From NCBI GenBank assembly GCA_947494195.1, contig CANLUC010000002.1, forward strand, positions 186,001-250,000: DNA of 64,000 bases. The letters run 5' to 3'. Shown here piece after piece: positions 48,798 to 57,124 of this stretch (positions within the stretch are counted from its first letter, which is position 1; each line of letters opens with the position of its first letter). Made by a program: the position numbers and the translations under genes. The notes under the pieces were generated by a model. It saw only the letters and a program-made list of their open reading frames with translations, was not told the DNA's origin and ran no database searches. This stretch comes from an uncultured Nesterenkonia sp. Its GTDB lineage: Bacteria; Actinomycetota; Actinomycetes; Actinomycetales; Micrococcaceae.

Positions 48798-49799
48798 ATG
48801 TCCGCCCCTGCTGCGCACGCACCAGTCACCACCGCACGCAGCGGCGGGTCGGCGCCAGAACCGAGGACCGGTCGCCGGAAGCCGAAAGTGAGCTTCCGGC
48901 ACCGGGCCTCGGCCTGGGACCGCCGGTACTCGCCGTACCTCTACATCAGTCCGTTCTTCCTCCTCTTCGCCGTGGTCGGGCTCTTCCCGCTGATCTACAC
49001 CGGCTGGGTCGCCACCCACGACTGGGACCTGATCATGGGCCAGGGCGAGTTCATCGGCACCGAGAACTTCCTGGCGGTGCTGGGGGAGCGGGCGTTCTGG
49101 ATCTCGCTGCGCAATACCCTCTCGATCTTCATCCTGTCCTCGGCGCCCCAGGTGGTGGCCGCTATCCTGATCGCGTACCTGCTGGACTACAACCTGCGCG
49201 CCAAGACGTTCTGGCGCATGGGGGTCCTGGTTCCCTACGTGGTCACACCCGTCGCGGTGGCGCTGATCTTCTCGAACCTCTTCGGGGACCGCTTCGGTCT
49301 AGTCAACTCCATCCTGGAGACCGTGGGCATCGACGCCATCGGCTGGCACTCGGGCACGCTGCCCAGCCACCTGGCCATCGCCACCATGGTGAACTTCCGC
49401 TGGACCGGCTACAACGCGCTGATCTTCCTGGCGGCCATGCAGGCAGTGCCGCGCGACCTCTATGAGGCCGCAGAGATCGACGGCGCGGGCAAGGTCCGCC
49501 AGTTCATCTCGGTCACCATCCCCAACCTGCGGCCCACCATCATCTTCGTGATCATCACCTCCACCATCGGCGGACTGCAGATCTTCGACGAGCCGCGGAT
49601 GTTCGACCAATACGGACGCGGCGGCACCGACGGACAGTGGCAGACCATGACCATGTATCTCTACGAACTCGGCTGGACCCGTTCGGACTTCGGCCAGGCC
49701 TCGGCGGTGGCGGTGCTGCTCTTCCTGCTGATCGTGGCCATCGGGCTGGTCAACTTCATCATCACTCGCCGCATATCTAGCTCGGAGGTCAAGCGATGA
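48798..49799 (+). CDS. Sugar ABC transporter permease (CebF-like)
   Basis: A 333-residue MalF-type permease with about six helices and the EAA loop (YEAAEIDGAGKVRQFISVTIP) that contacts the ATPase. ATG 48798 is 2 nt after the binding-protein gene, and the end overlaps the second permease by 4 nt. No ATPase gene is present in the operon, so it presumably uses a shared MsiK-like ATPase encoded elsewhere. Confidence 0.9.
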   Translation: MSAPAAHAPVTTARSGGSAPEPRTGRRKPKVSFRHRASAWDRRYSPYLYISPFFLLFAVVGLFPLIYTGWVATHDWDLIMGQGEFIGTENFLAVLGERAFWISLRNTLSIFILSSAPQVVAAILIAYLLDYNLRAKTFWRMGVLVPYVVTPVAVALIFSNLFGDRFGLVNSILETVGIDAIGWHSGTLPSHLAIATMVNFRWTGYNALIFLAAMQAVPRDLYEAAEIDGAGKVRQFISVTIPNLRPTIIFVIITSTIGGLQIFDEPRMFDQYGRGGTDGQWQTMTMYLYELGWTRSDFGQASAVAVLLFLLIVAIGLVNFIITRRISSSEVKR

Positions 49800-50773
49800 G
49801 CGCGCTGGAAGAGAAGCCGCTGCCGATCATCCCGCGCACGGGGCCGGCGACGGCGACCAAGGACGACGGCGACCCCAGCCGGCGCAGCGGGTCCGGGTCC
49901 GGCGCAGGATCCCGGGCCGGCGGACGCAGGAGGCGACCGGGAAGCTCCCGGGGGCCAGGTCGCGGACCCGGCTGGATCGTCTACGGATGCCTCGCCGCCG
50001 TCATCCTCGGCGGGATGTTCCCGCTCTGGTGGTCCATCCTGATCGGCAGCCACGACTCCACCATCCTGTCCCGGGACTCGTTCCCGATGATCCCGGGCGG
50101 GAACTTCTTCTCCAACGCTGCCGCAGTCATCGACACGGTGCCGTTCTGGCAGGCCACGATGAATTCGGTGATCGTCTCCACCGTCACTGCGGTCTCGGTG
50201 GTGTTCTTCTCGACACTGGCCGGCTACGCCTTCGCCAAGCTGCGTTTCAAGGGTGCGGTGCCGCTGCTGGTCTTCGTCATCGCCACGATGGCGGTGCCCA
50301 CCCAGCTCGGTGTGGTCCCGCTCTACCAGGTGATGGCGCGGCTGGGGTGGACCGGTGAGCTGCAGGCGGTCATCGTTCCCGGTCTGGTCACGGCCTTCGG
50401 TGTGTTCTGGATGACGCAGTATCTGCGTCAGGCGATCCCCGATGAGCTGATCGAGGCCGCGACCGTGGACGGCTGTTCCATGATCCGCACCTTCTGGCAC
50501 GTGGCGCTGCCCGCGGCCAAGCCGGCGGCGGCGATGTTGTTCCTCTTCACCTTCGTCCTGAACTGGACGAACTTCTTCTGGCCGTTCATCGTCCTGGGTC
50601 CGCAGAATCCCACCCTTCCGGTGGCCCTGCAGCAGCTGCAGGCTGCCCATTTCGTGGACTATTCGCTCGTGCTGGCCGGCGCCACCATGGCGACCGTTCC
50701 GCTGCTCATCCTGTTCATCTTCACGGGCCGTCAGCTCGTATCCGGAATCATGCAAGGAGCCGTCAAACAATGA
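49796..50773 (+). CDS. Sugar ABC transporter permease (CebG-like)
   Basis: A 325-residue MalG-type permease with a basic, Gly/Arg-rich 60-residue N-terminus, about six helices and the EAA loop (IEAATVDGCSMIRTFWHVALP). It pairs with the CebF-like protein. Its ATG overlaps the upstream stop and its stop overlaps the beta-glucosidase start, both as ATGA. Confidence 0.9.
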   Translation: MSALEEKPLPIIPRTGPATATKDDGDPSRRSGSGSGAGSRAGGRRRRPGSSRGPGRGPGWIVYGCLAAVILGGMFPLWWSILIGSHDSTILSRDSFPMIPGGNFFSNAAAVIDTVPFWQATMNSVIVSTVTAVSVVFFSTLAGYAFAKLRFKGAVPLLVFVIATMAVPTQLGVVPLYQVMARLGWTGELQAVIVPGLVTAFGVFWMTQYLRQAIPDELIEAATVDGCSMIRTFWHVALPAAKPAAAMLFLFTFVLNWTNFFWPFIVLGPQNPTLPVALQQLQAAHFVDYSLVLAGATMATVPLLILFIFTGRQLVSGIMQGAVKQ

Positions 50774-52215
50774 ATCCCTCAGTCGCCGCAGAAGTGGCAA
50801 GCTCACCTAGCACCGTGGCGTTCCCCGCCGATTTCCTCTTCGGCTCGGCCACCGCCGCGTATCAGGTGGAGGGCGCCGCGGCAGAGGGCGGACGTGGCCC
50901 CTCGGTGTGGGACACCTTCTCCCACACTCCCGGCAGGGTGCATGAGGGGGAGACCGGTGATGTCGCCTGTGACCACTTCCATCGCTTCCGCGAGGACGTG
51001 GCGCTGATGAAGCGGCTGAACCTCAAGGTCTACCGCTTCTCGGTGAGCTGGTCTCGCGTCATGCCCGACGGGGAGACGGTGAACCCGGAAGGTCTGAAGT
51101 TCTACTCGGAGCTGGTGGACGAGTTGCTGGCGGCGGGGATCCTTCCCTGGCTCACCCAGTACCACTGGGATCTGCCTCAGGCGCTGGAGGACCAGGGCGG
51201 CTGGGCGAATCGGCGGACCGCGGAGCTCTTTGCGGACTACGCCGTGGTGCTGCACAAGGCGCTGGGAGGCCGCGTCCGTCATTGGACCACGTTGAACGAA
51301 CCCTGGTGTGCGGCCTTCCTGGGCTACGCGAACGGGCACCACGCTCCGGGACGGACCTCGCCGGAGGATTCCCTGGCGGCGGCGCACCACCTGCTGCTCG
51401 GGCACGGGCTCGCGGTGGCCGAGCTGCGGCGTCGTGATCCGGAGCTGGAGCTCGGACTGACGTTGAACTTCACCGACTACCGTCCGGCCGATCCGGATGC
51501 TCCGGGAGACGTGGATGCCGCCCGTCGGCTCGATGGCAGCTTCAACCGGTTCTTCGCCTCGGCGATCTTCCACGGCGCCTACCCGGCGGATGTGCTCGAG
51601 GATCAGCGCGGCCTCTGGCGGGAAGGGCTGGTGCAGCCCGGGGACCTGGAGATCATCTCCACGCCTATCGACGTGCTGGGCGTTAACTTCTACACCGGGG
51701 AGCTGCTGACGGGTGTGGATCCCGAACAGGCTCCGGCGGCGGCCGCCGCGGCTCGGGCCGACGGTGCACCGAACCCGAACGTCGGCTCGGAGCACGTCTC
51801 CTCGGTGTCCCGTGGACTCCCGGCGACCTCCATGGGCTGGGAAGTGTTCCCGCAGGGGCTGCAGGACCTGCTGCTGCGGCTGCATCGCGAGTACACCGGA
51901 CCGGCGTCCGTGGCGCTCTATGTCACCGAGAACGGGGCGGCGTATCCGGATCAGCCCGATGCCGAGGACTTCGTCCAGGACGATGAGCGCCTCAGCTATA
52001 TCCGGGAACACCTCCGCGCAGTGCGGGAAGCGATGGATGCCGGTGCCGATGTCCGGGGCTATTTCGTCTGGTCTCTGCTGGACAATTTCGAGTGGGCGTT
52101 CGGCTATGACCGCCGCTTCGGGATCGTGCGGGTGGATTACGATACGCTTCAGCGCACGCCCAAGGCCTCCGCACACTGGTACGCCCAGGTCGCCGCGACA
52201 GGCGTGGTGCACTGA
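50770..52215 (+). CDS. GH1 family beta-glucosidase
   Basis: Hydrolyses beta-linked disaccharides, probably cellobiose or related sugars taken up by the transporter. The 481-residue cytoplasmic protein has the GH1 start FLFGSATAAYQVEG, the acid/base E177 in TLNEPW and the nucleophile E387 in YVTENGAAY. Translation is coupled to the CebG-like gene. It is a counterpart of BglC in the Streptomyces ceb locus; substrate preference cannot be read from the sequence. Confidence 0.93.
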   Translation: MNPSVAAEVASSPSTVAFPADFLFGSATAAYQVEGAAAEGGRGPSVWDTFSHTPGRVHEGETGDVACDHFHRFREDVALMKRLNLKVYRFSVSWSRVMPDGETVNPEGLKFYSELVDELLAAGILPWLTQYHWDLPQALEDQGGWANRRTAELFADYAVVLHKALGGRVRHWTTLNEPWCAAFLGYANGHHAPGRTSPEDSLAAAHHLLLGHGLAVAELRRRDPELELGLTLNFTDYRPADPDAPGDVDAARRLDGSFNRFFASAIFHGAYPADVLEDQRGLWREGLVQPGDLEIISTPIDVLGVNFYTGELLTGVDPEQAPAAAAAARADGAPNPNVGSEHVSSVSRGLPATSMGWEVFPQGLQDLLLRLHREYTGPASVALYVTENGAAYPDQPDAEDFVQDDERLSYIREHLRAVREAMDAGADVRGYFVWSLLDNFEWAFGYDRRFGIVRVDYDTLQRTPKASAHWYAQVAATGVVH

Positions 52216-52289
52216 GCCCTCCGGCGTCGCGATGGTGTGGTGTGTGGGTGGGTATGAGGTGATGAGGCCGGACGACCAAGGAGGAGACC

Positions 52290-53297
52290 ATGCCTGCTCG
52301 GCGACTGCCGACTCTGGAGGATGTGGCAGCCAGAGCAGGTGTTTCCCGCGCGACCGCCTCGCGTGCGGTCAATCTTGATCCGCGGGTGCGTCAGCAGTCT
52401 CGGGTCGCGGTGGAGGCCGCGGTCTCTGAGCTCGGGTACCGGCCCAATCGAGCGGCGCGCTCGCTGGTGAACCGGGAGGCAGACTCGATCGCCGTCGTCG
52501 TGCCGGAGGCGGAGGACCGGGTCTTCGCGGATCCCTTCTTCGCGGCGATGCTGGCCTCCATCACGCAGCGGCTCGCTGACTCCCCGGTGCAGGTGCTGCT
52601 CGCGATGGGTCAGCCAGGCGACGGGCGGGAGAAGATCGAACGCTACCTGCGCGGGGGATATACCGACGGTGCGATCATCGTCTCCCACCACCGCGACGAC
52701 GATCTCTCCGATGTGCTGCATGAGACGAAGCTGCCAGCGGTCTACGTGGGCCGTCCCTATGCCGGGGACGTGGGCATTCCCTATGTCGATGTGGACAACG
52801 GCTCCGGGGCGGCGCTGGCGGCGGAGCACCTGATCGCGCAGGGACGACGCCGGCTGGCCACCATCGCTGGGCCACAGGACATGGCCGCTGGCGCCGACCG
52901 TCTGGCGGGATGGTCCGCCGCCCTGCGCGCGGCCGGGCTGGATGCGGGACTGGTCGAGTACGGCGACTTCTCCTCCTCCTCCGGAGCCGCCGCCATGCAG
53001 CGGCTGCTCGAGACGGCACCTGATCTGGACGCGGTCTTCGTCGCCTCGGACCTGATGGCGGTGGCTGCGATGCATGAGGTGCAGTCCCGGGGGATCGCGG
53101 TGCCGGAACAGATCGCCATGGTGGGCTTCGATGACACCCACGCGGCGCAGCTCACGAGGCCTCCGCTGACCACAGTGATCAATCCCGTGGGCGAACTCGC
53201 CGGCAGGGCTGTGGACCTGCTGATGGAGATGATGAATGGCGAGAGCGTGGACCCCGTCGTGCTGCAGACAGAGCTGGTGCGGCGCACCTCAGGATGA
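52290..53297 (+). CDS. LacI family transcriptional regulator (CebR-like)
   Basis: A 335-residue repressor with an N-terminal helix-turn-helix (TLEDVAARAGVSRATASRAVN), the hinge helix (PNRAARSLVN) and a periplasmic-binding-like sugar domain. AAGGAGG precedes ATG 52290. It lies 74 nt after the beta-glucosidase and most likely controls the operon through the palindrome at 47348-47361, released by the imported sugar. No second copy of that palindrome was seen before its own start. Confidence 0.9.
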   Translation: MPARRLPTLEDVAARAGVSRATASRAVNLDPRVRQQSRVAVEAAVSELGYRPNRAARSLVNREADSIAVVVPEAEDRVFADPFFAAMLASITQRLADSPVQVLLAMGQPGDGREKIERYLRGGYTDGAIIVSHHRDDDLSDVLHETKLPAVYVGRPYAGDVGIPYVDVDNGSGAALAAEHLIAQGRRRLATIAGPQDMAAGADRLAGWSAALRAAGLDAGLVEYGDFSSSSGAAAMQRLLETAPDLDAVFVASDLMAVAAMHEVQSRGIAVPEQIAMVGFDDTHAAQLTRPPLTTVINPVGELAGRAVDLLMEMMNGESVDPVVLQTELVRRTSG

Positions 53298-53313
53298 ACC
53301 CCAGGTTAACTTG

Positions 53314-53337
53314 CTTCAGTTTTGAAATAAATTGAGG
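53314..53337. promoter_or_regulatory. AT-rich imperfect inverted repeat upstream of the YceI gene
   Basis: CTTCAGTTT (53314-53322) and AAATTGAGG (53329-53337) match as an inverted repeat at 7 of 9 positions, in the most AT-rich stretch nearby. It resembles a MarR-type operator. Confidence 0.3.
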
Positions 53338-53417
53338 CAGACTGCTGTTGAGCACGTTGTCACACACTCAAGCCCTGCGCGGACCGCGCAGCGCCGCAAC
53401 ACATAGGAGGCCTATCC

Positions 53418-53951
53418 ATGGCACATCTGACCACCGGCACCTGGAACCTTGACGCTTCGCACTCCGAGATCGGCATGACCGTGCGCCACGCCGGCATCTC
53501 CAAGGTCCGCGCGATCTTCGAAGAGGCCGACGCCACCCTCACCGTCTCCGAGGGAGACGTGGCAACGCTTGACGCCAGCGTCAAGGCAAACTCCTTCAAC
53601 TCGAAGAACCCCGACCGCGACGGTCACGTCCGCGGCGAGGACTTCCTCGATGCAGAGAACCACCCCGAGCTGACCTTCAAGGCAGACAACATCACTGCCA
53701 GCGGTGAAGAGTTCGAGATCACCGGCGACCTGACCATCCGCGGCGTCACCAAGACGGTGACCTTCGAGACTGAGTTCGGCGGCCAGGCAGTGGATCCCTT
53801 CGGCGCCACTCGCGCAGGCTTCTCCGCCAACACCGTCATCTCCCGCAAGGAGTTTGGCCTGACCTGGAACGCCAGCCTCGAAGCAGGCGGCGTGCTGGTC
53901 GGCGACAAGGTCTCGATCGACCTTGAGGCAGCCTTCGTGCTCGCCCAGTAA
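53418..53951 (+). CDS. YceI family protein
   Basis: A 177-residue lipocalin-like beta-barrel of the YceI family, which bind polyisoprenoid or other lipophilic ligands. No signal peptide, so it is cytoplasmic here. Typical segments are WNLDASHSEIGMTVRHAGISKV, the central NPDRDGHVRGEDFLDAENHP and the C-terminal DKVSIDLEA. AGGAGG lies upstream of the ATG. It is a single-gene unit ended by the terminator at 53983-54041. Confidence 0.9.
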   Translation: MAHLTTGTWNLDASHSEIGMTVRHAGISKVRAIFEEADATLTVSEGDVATLDASVKANSFNSKNPDRDGHVRGEDFLDAENHPELTFKADNITASGEEFEITGDLTIRGVTKTVTFETEFGGQAVDPFGATRAGFSANTVISRKEFGLTWNASLEAGGVLVGDKVSIDLEAAFVLAQ

Positions 53952-53982
53952 TAGCTGACTCTGAGAGCCTCAGGCCCTCTGT

Positions 53983-54041
53983 AGAAAGGCCCGGCTCCGC
54001 CCTGGTGGAAACTCTCCACCGCCGCGGGGCCGGGCCTTTCT
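53983..54041 (+). terminator. Terminator after the YceI gene
   Basis: AGAAAGGCCCGGC (53983-53995) pairs with its complement at 54029-54041; an inner GGTGGA/TCCACC hairpin lies in the loop. The 3' arm ends in CCTTTCT. Confidence 0.7.
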
Positions 54042-54151
54042 GCGTCGTTGGTCCTCTCGGTCGGGCTACTCTGGTGACCGCCGCGCGGCCCACTGGAAAT
54101 GGATGCCTGTTGGCGCTCAACAGTATTTGTTCCACCATTTCAATGGCCGCT

Positions 54152-54484
54152 TCATCGGGATGATCGAGATGTGCTGAAAACGGAGCCCACCGAGAGATCG
54201 ATGCCCCCCGAGGTGATCACGAAGGTCACCCCGATGCTGACGACTCCGATCACCGCGGCCTGCTGAAGGATGACCATGAGGTTGTCCACACTCAGGAAGC
54301 GGTCCCCGCCGGTGATGATGCCCAGGACCACCAGGGCGCCCAGGGCGAGGATCAGACCCAGACTGTGCCCGAGGCTGATGTTTGAGCCCGCCACGGTTCT
54401 CTTGGGCTTGTCCTTCTCAGGGCTCGGATCGCGGTCCGGGGTGTCCGCACCGGTATGTGCTCCTGTTGCTGTTGTCTCACTCAC
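54152..54484 (-). pseudogene. Ribose-type ABC permease (RbsC), 5' fragment
   Basis: About 100 codons matching the start of RbsC-type permeases: an N-terminal polar stretch, then SLGLILALGALVVLG and VIGVVSIGVTFVITSGGIDLSVGSV. After this conserved segment the frame runs into a few unrelated codons and stops; roughly two thirds of the normal 320-350 residues are missing. It starts at GTG 54484 overlapping the ATPase fragment stop (GTGA), the usual rbsA-rbsC coupling. A coding-like stretch of other origin seems to adjoin at 54050-54165. Confidence 0.8.
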
Positions 54485-54800
54485 GTGTGAGCTCCTTCCA
54501 TGACCAGATCAAGCACCCGGCGTTCGTCGATGTCTTTGGTGGGACCGGTGTGGACGACACGACCATCGGCGACGACGAGGACCCGGTCAGCCAGCCCCAG
54601 GACCTCCTCGATCTCGCTTGAGACCATCAGCACGGCAGTTCCCTGCCTGCTGAGTTCCCGTACGAGGCTGTAGATCTCTGCCCGGGCGCCGACGTCGACG
54701 CCGCGGGTCGGTTCGTCCAGCAGCAGCACCTCGCACCCGTGCACCAGCCAGCGCGCCAGCATCGCCTTTTGCTGGTTGCCTCCGGAGAGTGTGCGGACGG
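54481..54800 (-). pseudogene. Sugar ABC ATPase (RbsA), C-terminal fragment
   Basis: About 105 codons from the C-terminal nucleotide-binding domain of an RbsA-type tandem ATPase: signature [15 protein letters not shown], Walker [16 protein letters not shown], then [15 protein letters not shown]. Everything upstream (about 400 residues) is missing; homology ends near 54800 where a ROK fragment on the opposite strand begins. No proper start codon context. A remnant, not a working ATPase. Confidence 0.85.
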
Positions 54801-55239
54801 CAACGAGACGCCGTGCACCTGCGGCAACACCGGCTGTCTTGAGGCCGTGGCCTCCGGCCCAGCAGTGGCCGCGCAGCTTCGCGCCAGTGGATTCGACGTC
54901 CCCCATCATGCAGCCCTGCTCGAGCTGGTCCGCTCCGGTGACCTGGAGGCACTGCGCACGGTGCGTCAGGCGGGTCGCGACGTCGGGTCTGTGCTGGCCA
55001 GCTGCGTGAACCTGCTGAACCCCTCGGTCATCGTGATCGGCGGTGTGGTCTCCACGGCGGGGGAGCACTTCCTCGCAGGGATCAGAGAGGCCGTGTATTC
55101 ACGCTCCCTGCCCCTTGCCACGCAGCACCTGCGCATCCTCGGCGCGCAGACCCGTGGTCAGGCCGGCATCCTCGGCGCCTCAGCGTTGGTGACCGGTCAT
55201 GGACTCTCGATCGAGAACGTCAACCGACTCATCGGCTGA
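54800..55239 (+). pseudogene. ROK family protein, C-terminal fragment
   Basis: About 145 codons matching the C-terminal half of ROK sugar kinases/repressors: the zinc motif [16 protein letters not shown], then [14 protein letters not shown] and a terminal helix region. The N-terminal half (helix-turn-helix or nucleotide-binding part) is absent. The frame is open leftwards only because it reads the antisense of the RbsA fragment. It must originally have diverged from rbsA, so one deletion removed both 5' halves. Confidence 0.85.
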
Positions 55240-55516
55240 GGTCCCCTGCCGCGGCATCGTGCTCGGCTTCGGCCGCAGCGCCTTGATCGGCGTGAGGTGC
55301 CGCACCGCCTTGATCCGCCCGGGAGGTGGTTGCATCCGCGGCTGCATCTGCCCGGCGCCCGCGCAGCGCGAGGACCAGCGCCGCCAGCAGCATGGCCAAC
55401 GTCAGGCTCCATCCCAGCACCGATGCGTAGTCCGGTGCCTGTGGAATGGCCGAGAGCACGACCCCTATCGGCGCGAAGAACAGCAGGGCGTTGACGGCGT
55501 TGCGGTGTCGTCTCAT
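55229..55516 (-). CDS. Small two-helix membrane protein
   Basis: A 95-residue protein with two hydrophobic helices (NALLFFAPIGVVLSAI and LGWSLTLAMLLAALVLAL) and a 40-residue Ala/Asp/Gly-rich cytoplasmic tail. No family recognised. ATG 55516 is 6 nt after TAGGTT, a leaderless layout. It diverges from the dienelactone hydrolase gene and its 3' end overlaps the ROK fragment by 11 nt. Confidence 0.6.
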   Translation of the reverse strand: MRRHRNAVNALLFFAPIGVVLSAIPQAPDYASVLGWSLTLAMLLAALVLALRGRRADAAADATTSRADQGGAAPHADQGAAAEAEHDAAAGDLSR

Positions 55517-55587
55517 CCGTTCAACCTAGTCGACTCTCCAGCGGCACACCTGGTTGTGGCGCGGCGTCGATTCGTTAGAGTCGGAAC
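55517..55587. promoter_or_regulatory. Divergent pair of leaderless promoters
   Basis: Minus strand: TAGGTT (55528-55523) 6 nt before ATG 55516. Plus strand: TTGTGG (55554-55559), 16 nt, TAGAGT (55576-55581), then 6 nt to ATG 55588. Neither gene has a ribosome binding site. Confidence 0.55.
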
Positions 55588-56301
55588 ATGAGTGAACAGA
55601 CCCCACACCAGAACACCACCTTCGCCATCAACTCTTCCGCCGAGGGTCCGAGCACGGGCCACGGCTACCTCGCGGTCCCTGAGAGCGGCTCCGGACCCGG
55701 GGTCATCGTCATCCAGGAGTGGTGGGGGCTCACCGACCACATCAAAGACGTCGCCGATCGACTCTCCGCAGCAGGTTTCGTGGCGCTGGCCCCGGACCTC
55801 TACGGCGGTCGGATCACCCACGACGGCGAGGAGGCCGGCGAGATGATGTCTCAGCTGCCCGCCGAGAAGGGCGCACAGCTGCTGGCAGGAGCCACCGACT
55901 ATCTGCTCGGCCTGGAGACGGTCACCTCCAAGACCGTGGGCACCATCGGATTCTGCATGGGCGGCGGATTCGTCCTTGCCATGGCCGCTCAGCAGGGTGA
56001 CAAGGTCTCCGCTGCGGTGCCGTTCTACGGCGTGGGTCAGGGCGTGCCGTCGAGCTTCACCGGTCTCACGGCGGCCGTGCAGGGACACTATGCCGAACAG
56101 GACCAGAACTACCCGGTGGAGAAGGCCCGCGAGCAGGAGGAGCAGATTCGTGCGGAGTCCGGCGCCGAGGTCACCTACTTCTACTACGACGCCGGCCACG
56201 CCTTCCACAATGACGAGAACCTCATTGGGACCTATGATCCGGAGAAGGCCCAGCTGGCCTGGGACCGTGCGGTGACCTTCCTTCGGGACAACGTTGTCTG
56301 A
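55588..56301 (+). CDS. Dienelactone hydrolase family protein
   Basis: A 237-residue alpha/beta hydrolase of the dienelactone hydrolase (DLH) family. Seen: nucleophile C123 in GFCMGGGF (cysteine in place of the usual serine is normal for DLH), the oxyanion region QEWWGL, and His in DAGHAFHN. Family members open lactone rings in aromatic degradation, but many have unknown substrates and no other catabolic genes are nearby. Leaderless start at 55588. Confidence 0.9.
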   Translation: MSEQTPHQNTTFAINSSAEGPSTGHGYLAVPESGSGPGVIVIQEWWGLTDHIKDVADRLSAAGFVALAPDLYGGRITHDGEEAGEMMSQLPAEKGAQLLAGATDYLLGLETVTSKTVGTIGFCMGGGFVLAMAAQQGDKVSAAVPFYGVGQGVPSSFTGLTAAVQGHYAEQDQNYPVEKAREQEEQIRAESGAEVTYFYYDAGHAFHNDENLIGTYDPEKAQLAWDRAVTFLRDNVV

Positions 56302-57124
56302 GACCTCTGACTCGGCATATTCTGCCGAGGCTGGACCGGCGCGCGGCCTCCGACTGGGCGCCATCCCGGGGGCGACCCCGGATAAATGGGTGACCCGTTG
56401 GCGGGAGCGCTATCCGGACTTCGCGCTGAGCGTGGATCTCTTCGATGAAGCAGGTCAGCTGGAGCGGCTGCGTGCCGGGACCATCGACGTCGGCTACATC
56501 CGCTTCCCTGCCGAGGCGGAGGTGACCACCGGAGACGACCTGCACCGCGTATGGCTCTACCGCGAGGACCCGGTGGTCTGCGCCGCCCGCGACCACTGGG
56601 TCGCGGCCGCCGAGGAGTCCGTGAGCTGGCAAGAGATCGCTGCCGAGCCGTTCTTCGAACCGGCGGCGATGCTGGTAGGCGACGACCGAGTCGTTGCGGA
56701 GAGCGTCCACACCCCGAAGCTCGGTGCCGACCTAGCGGCCGGGGAGCGCATGGCACTCGAGGTTGTGGCGTCCGGAGCAGGGCTGCTGATCCTGCCGCAC
56801 TCGGTGGCGCGGATGCTCTCGCGCCGCGATGTGGTGATCCGCCAGGTCGAGGACCTTCCCGGCCACGACGTCGGTCTGGCCTGGCTGCGCGAGGCAGACA
56901 GCCCGGTTATCCAAGAGTTCATCGGGGTGGCCCGCGGGCGCAAGGCGGGCAGCGGCCGCAGTGAGATCACCACGGCCGCTGAGCCCAAGTCCGGTGCGAA
57001 GAAGACGAACCCCAAGGACCCTAAGCGGGGAGCTGCTCGCGCAGCGCCCGGGCGCTCGCGGCCGGGTCCGAAGCCTGCGTCACGGCGCGGACAACCACCA
57101 CGCGGTCGGCGCCGGCCGCGGTGA
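56294..57124 (+). CDS. LysR-type effector-binding domain protein without helix-turn-helix
   Basis: A 276-residue frame from TTG 56294, overlapping the DLH stop by 8 nt. Residues about 17-215 match the LysR substrate-binding domain (LRLGAIPGATPDKW, LRAGTIDVGYIRFP, GAGLLILPHSVARML), yet no DNA-binding domain is present. The last 60 residues are strongly basic (Lys, Arg, Pro, Gly), and the final 35 are encoded antisense to the 3' end of thiE. Similar LysR-domain-only proteins with basic tails occur in Arthrobacter relatives. The function is unknown; the basic tail could bind nucleic acid. Confidence 0.7.
   Translation: MSETSDSAYSAEAGPARGLRLGAIPGATPDKWVTRWRERYPDFALSVDLFDEAGQLERLRAGTIDVGYIRFPAEAEVTTGDDLHRVWLYREDPVVCAARDHWVAAAEESVSWQEIAAEPFFEPAAMLVGDDRVVAESVHTPKLGADLAAGERMALEVVASGAGLLILPHSVARMLSRRDVVIRQVEDLPGHDVGLAWLREADSPVIQEFIGVARGRKAGSGRSEITTAAEPKSGAKKTNPKDPKRGAARAAPGRSRPGPKPASRRGQPPRGRRRPR

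Noticed and set aside
54050-54150. Coding-like minus-strand stretch (DHPDEAAIEMVEQILLS) beside the rbsC fragment
   Set aside because: It may be a C-terminal remnant of another deleted gene, but it is too short to assign and lacks a clear stop or start.
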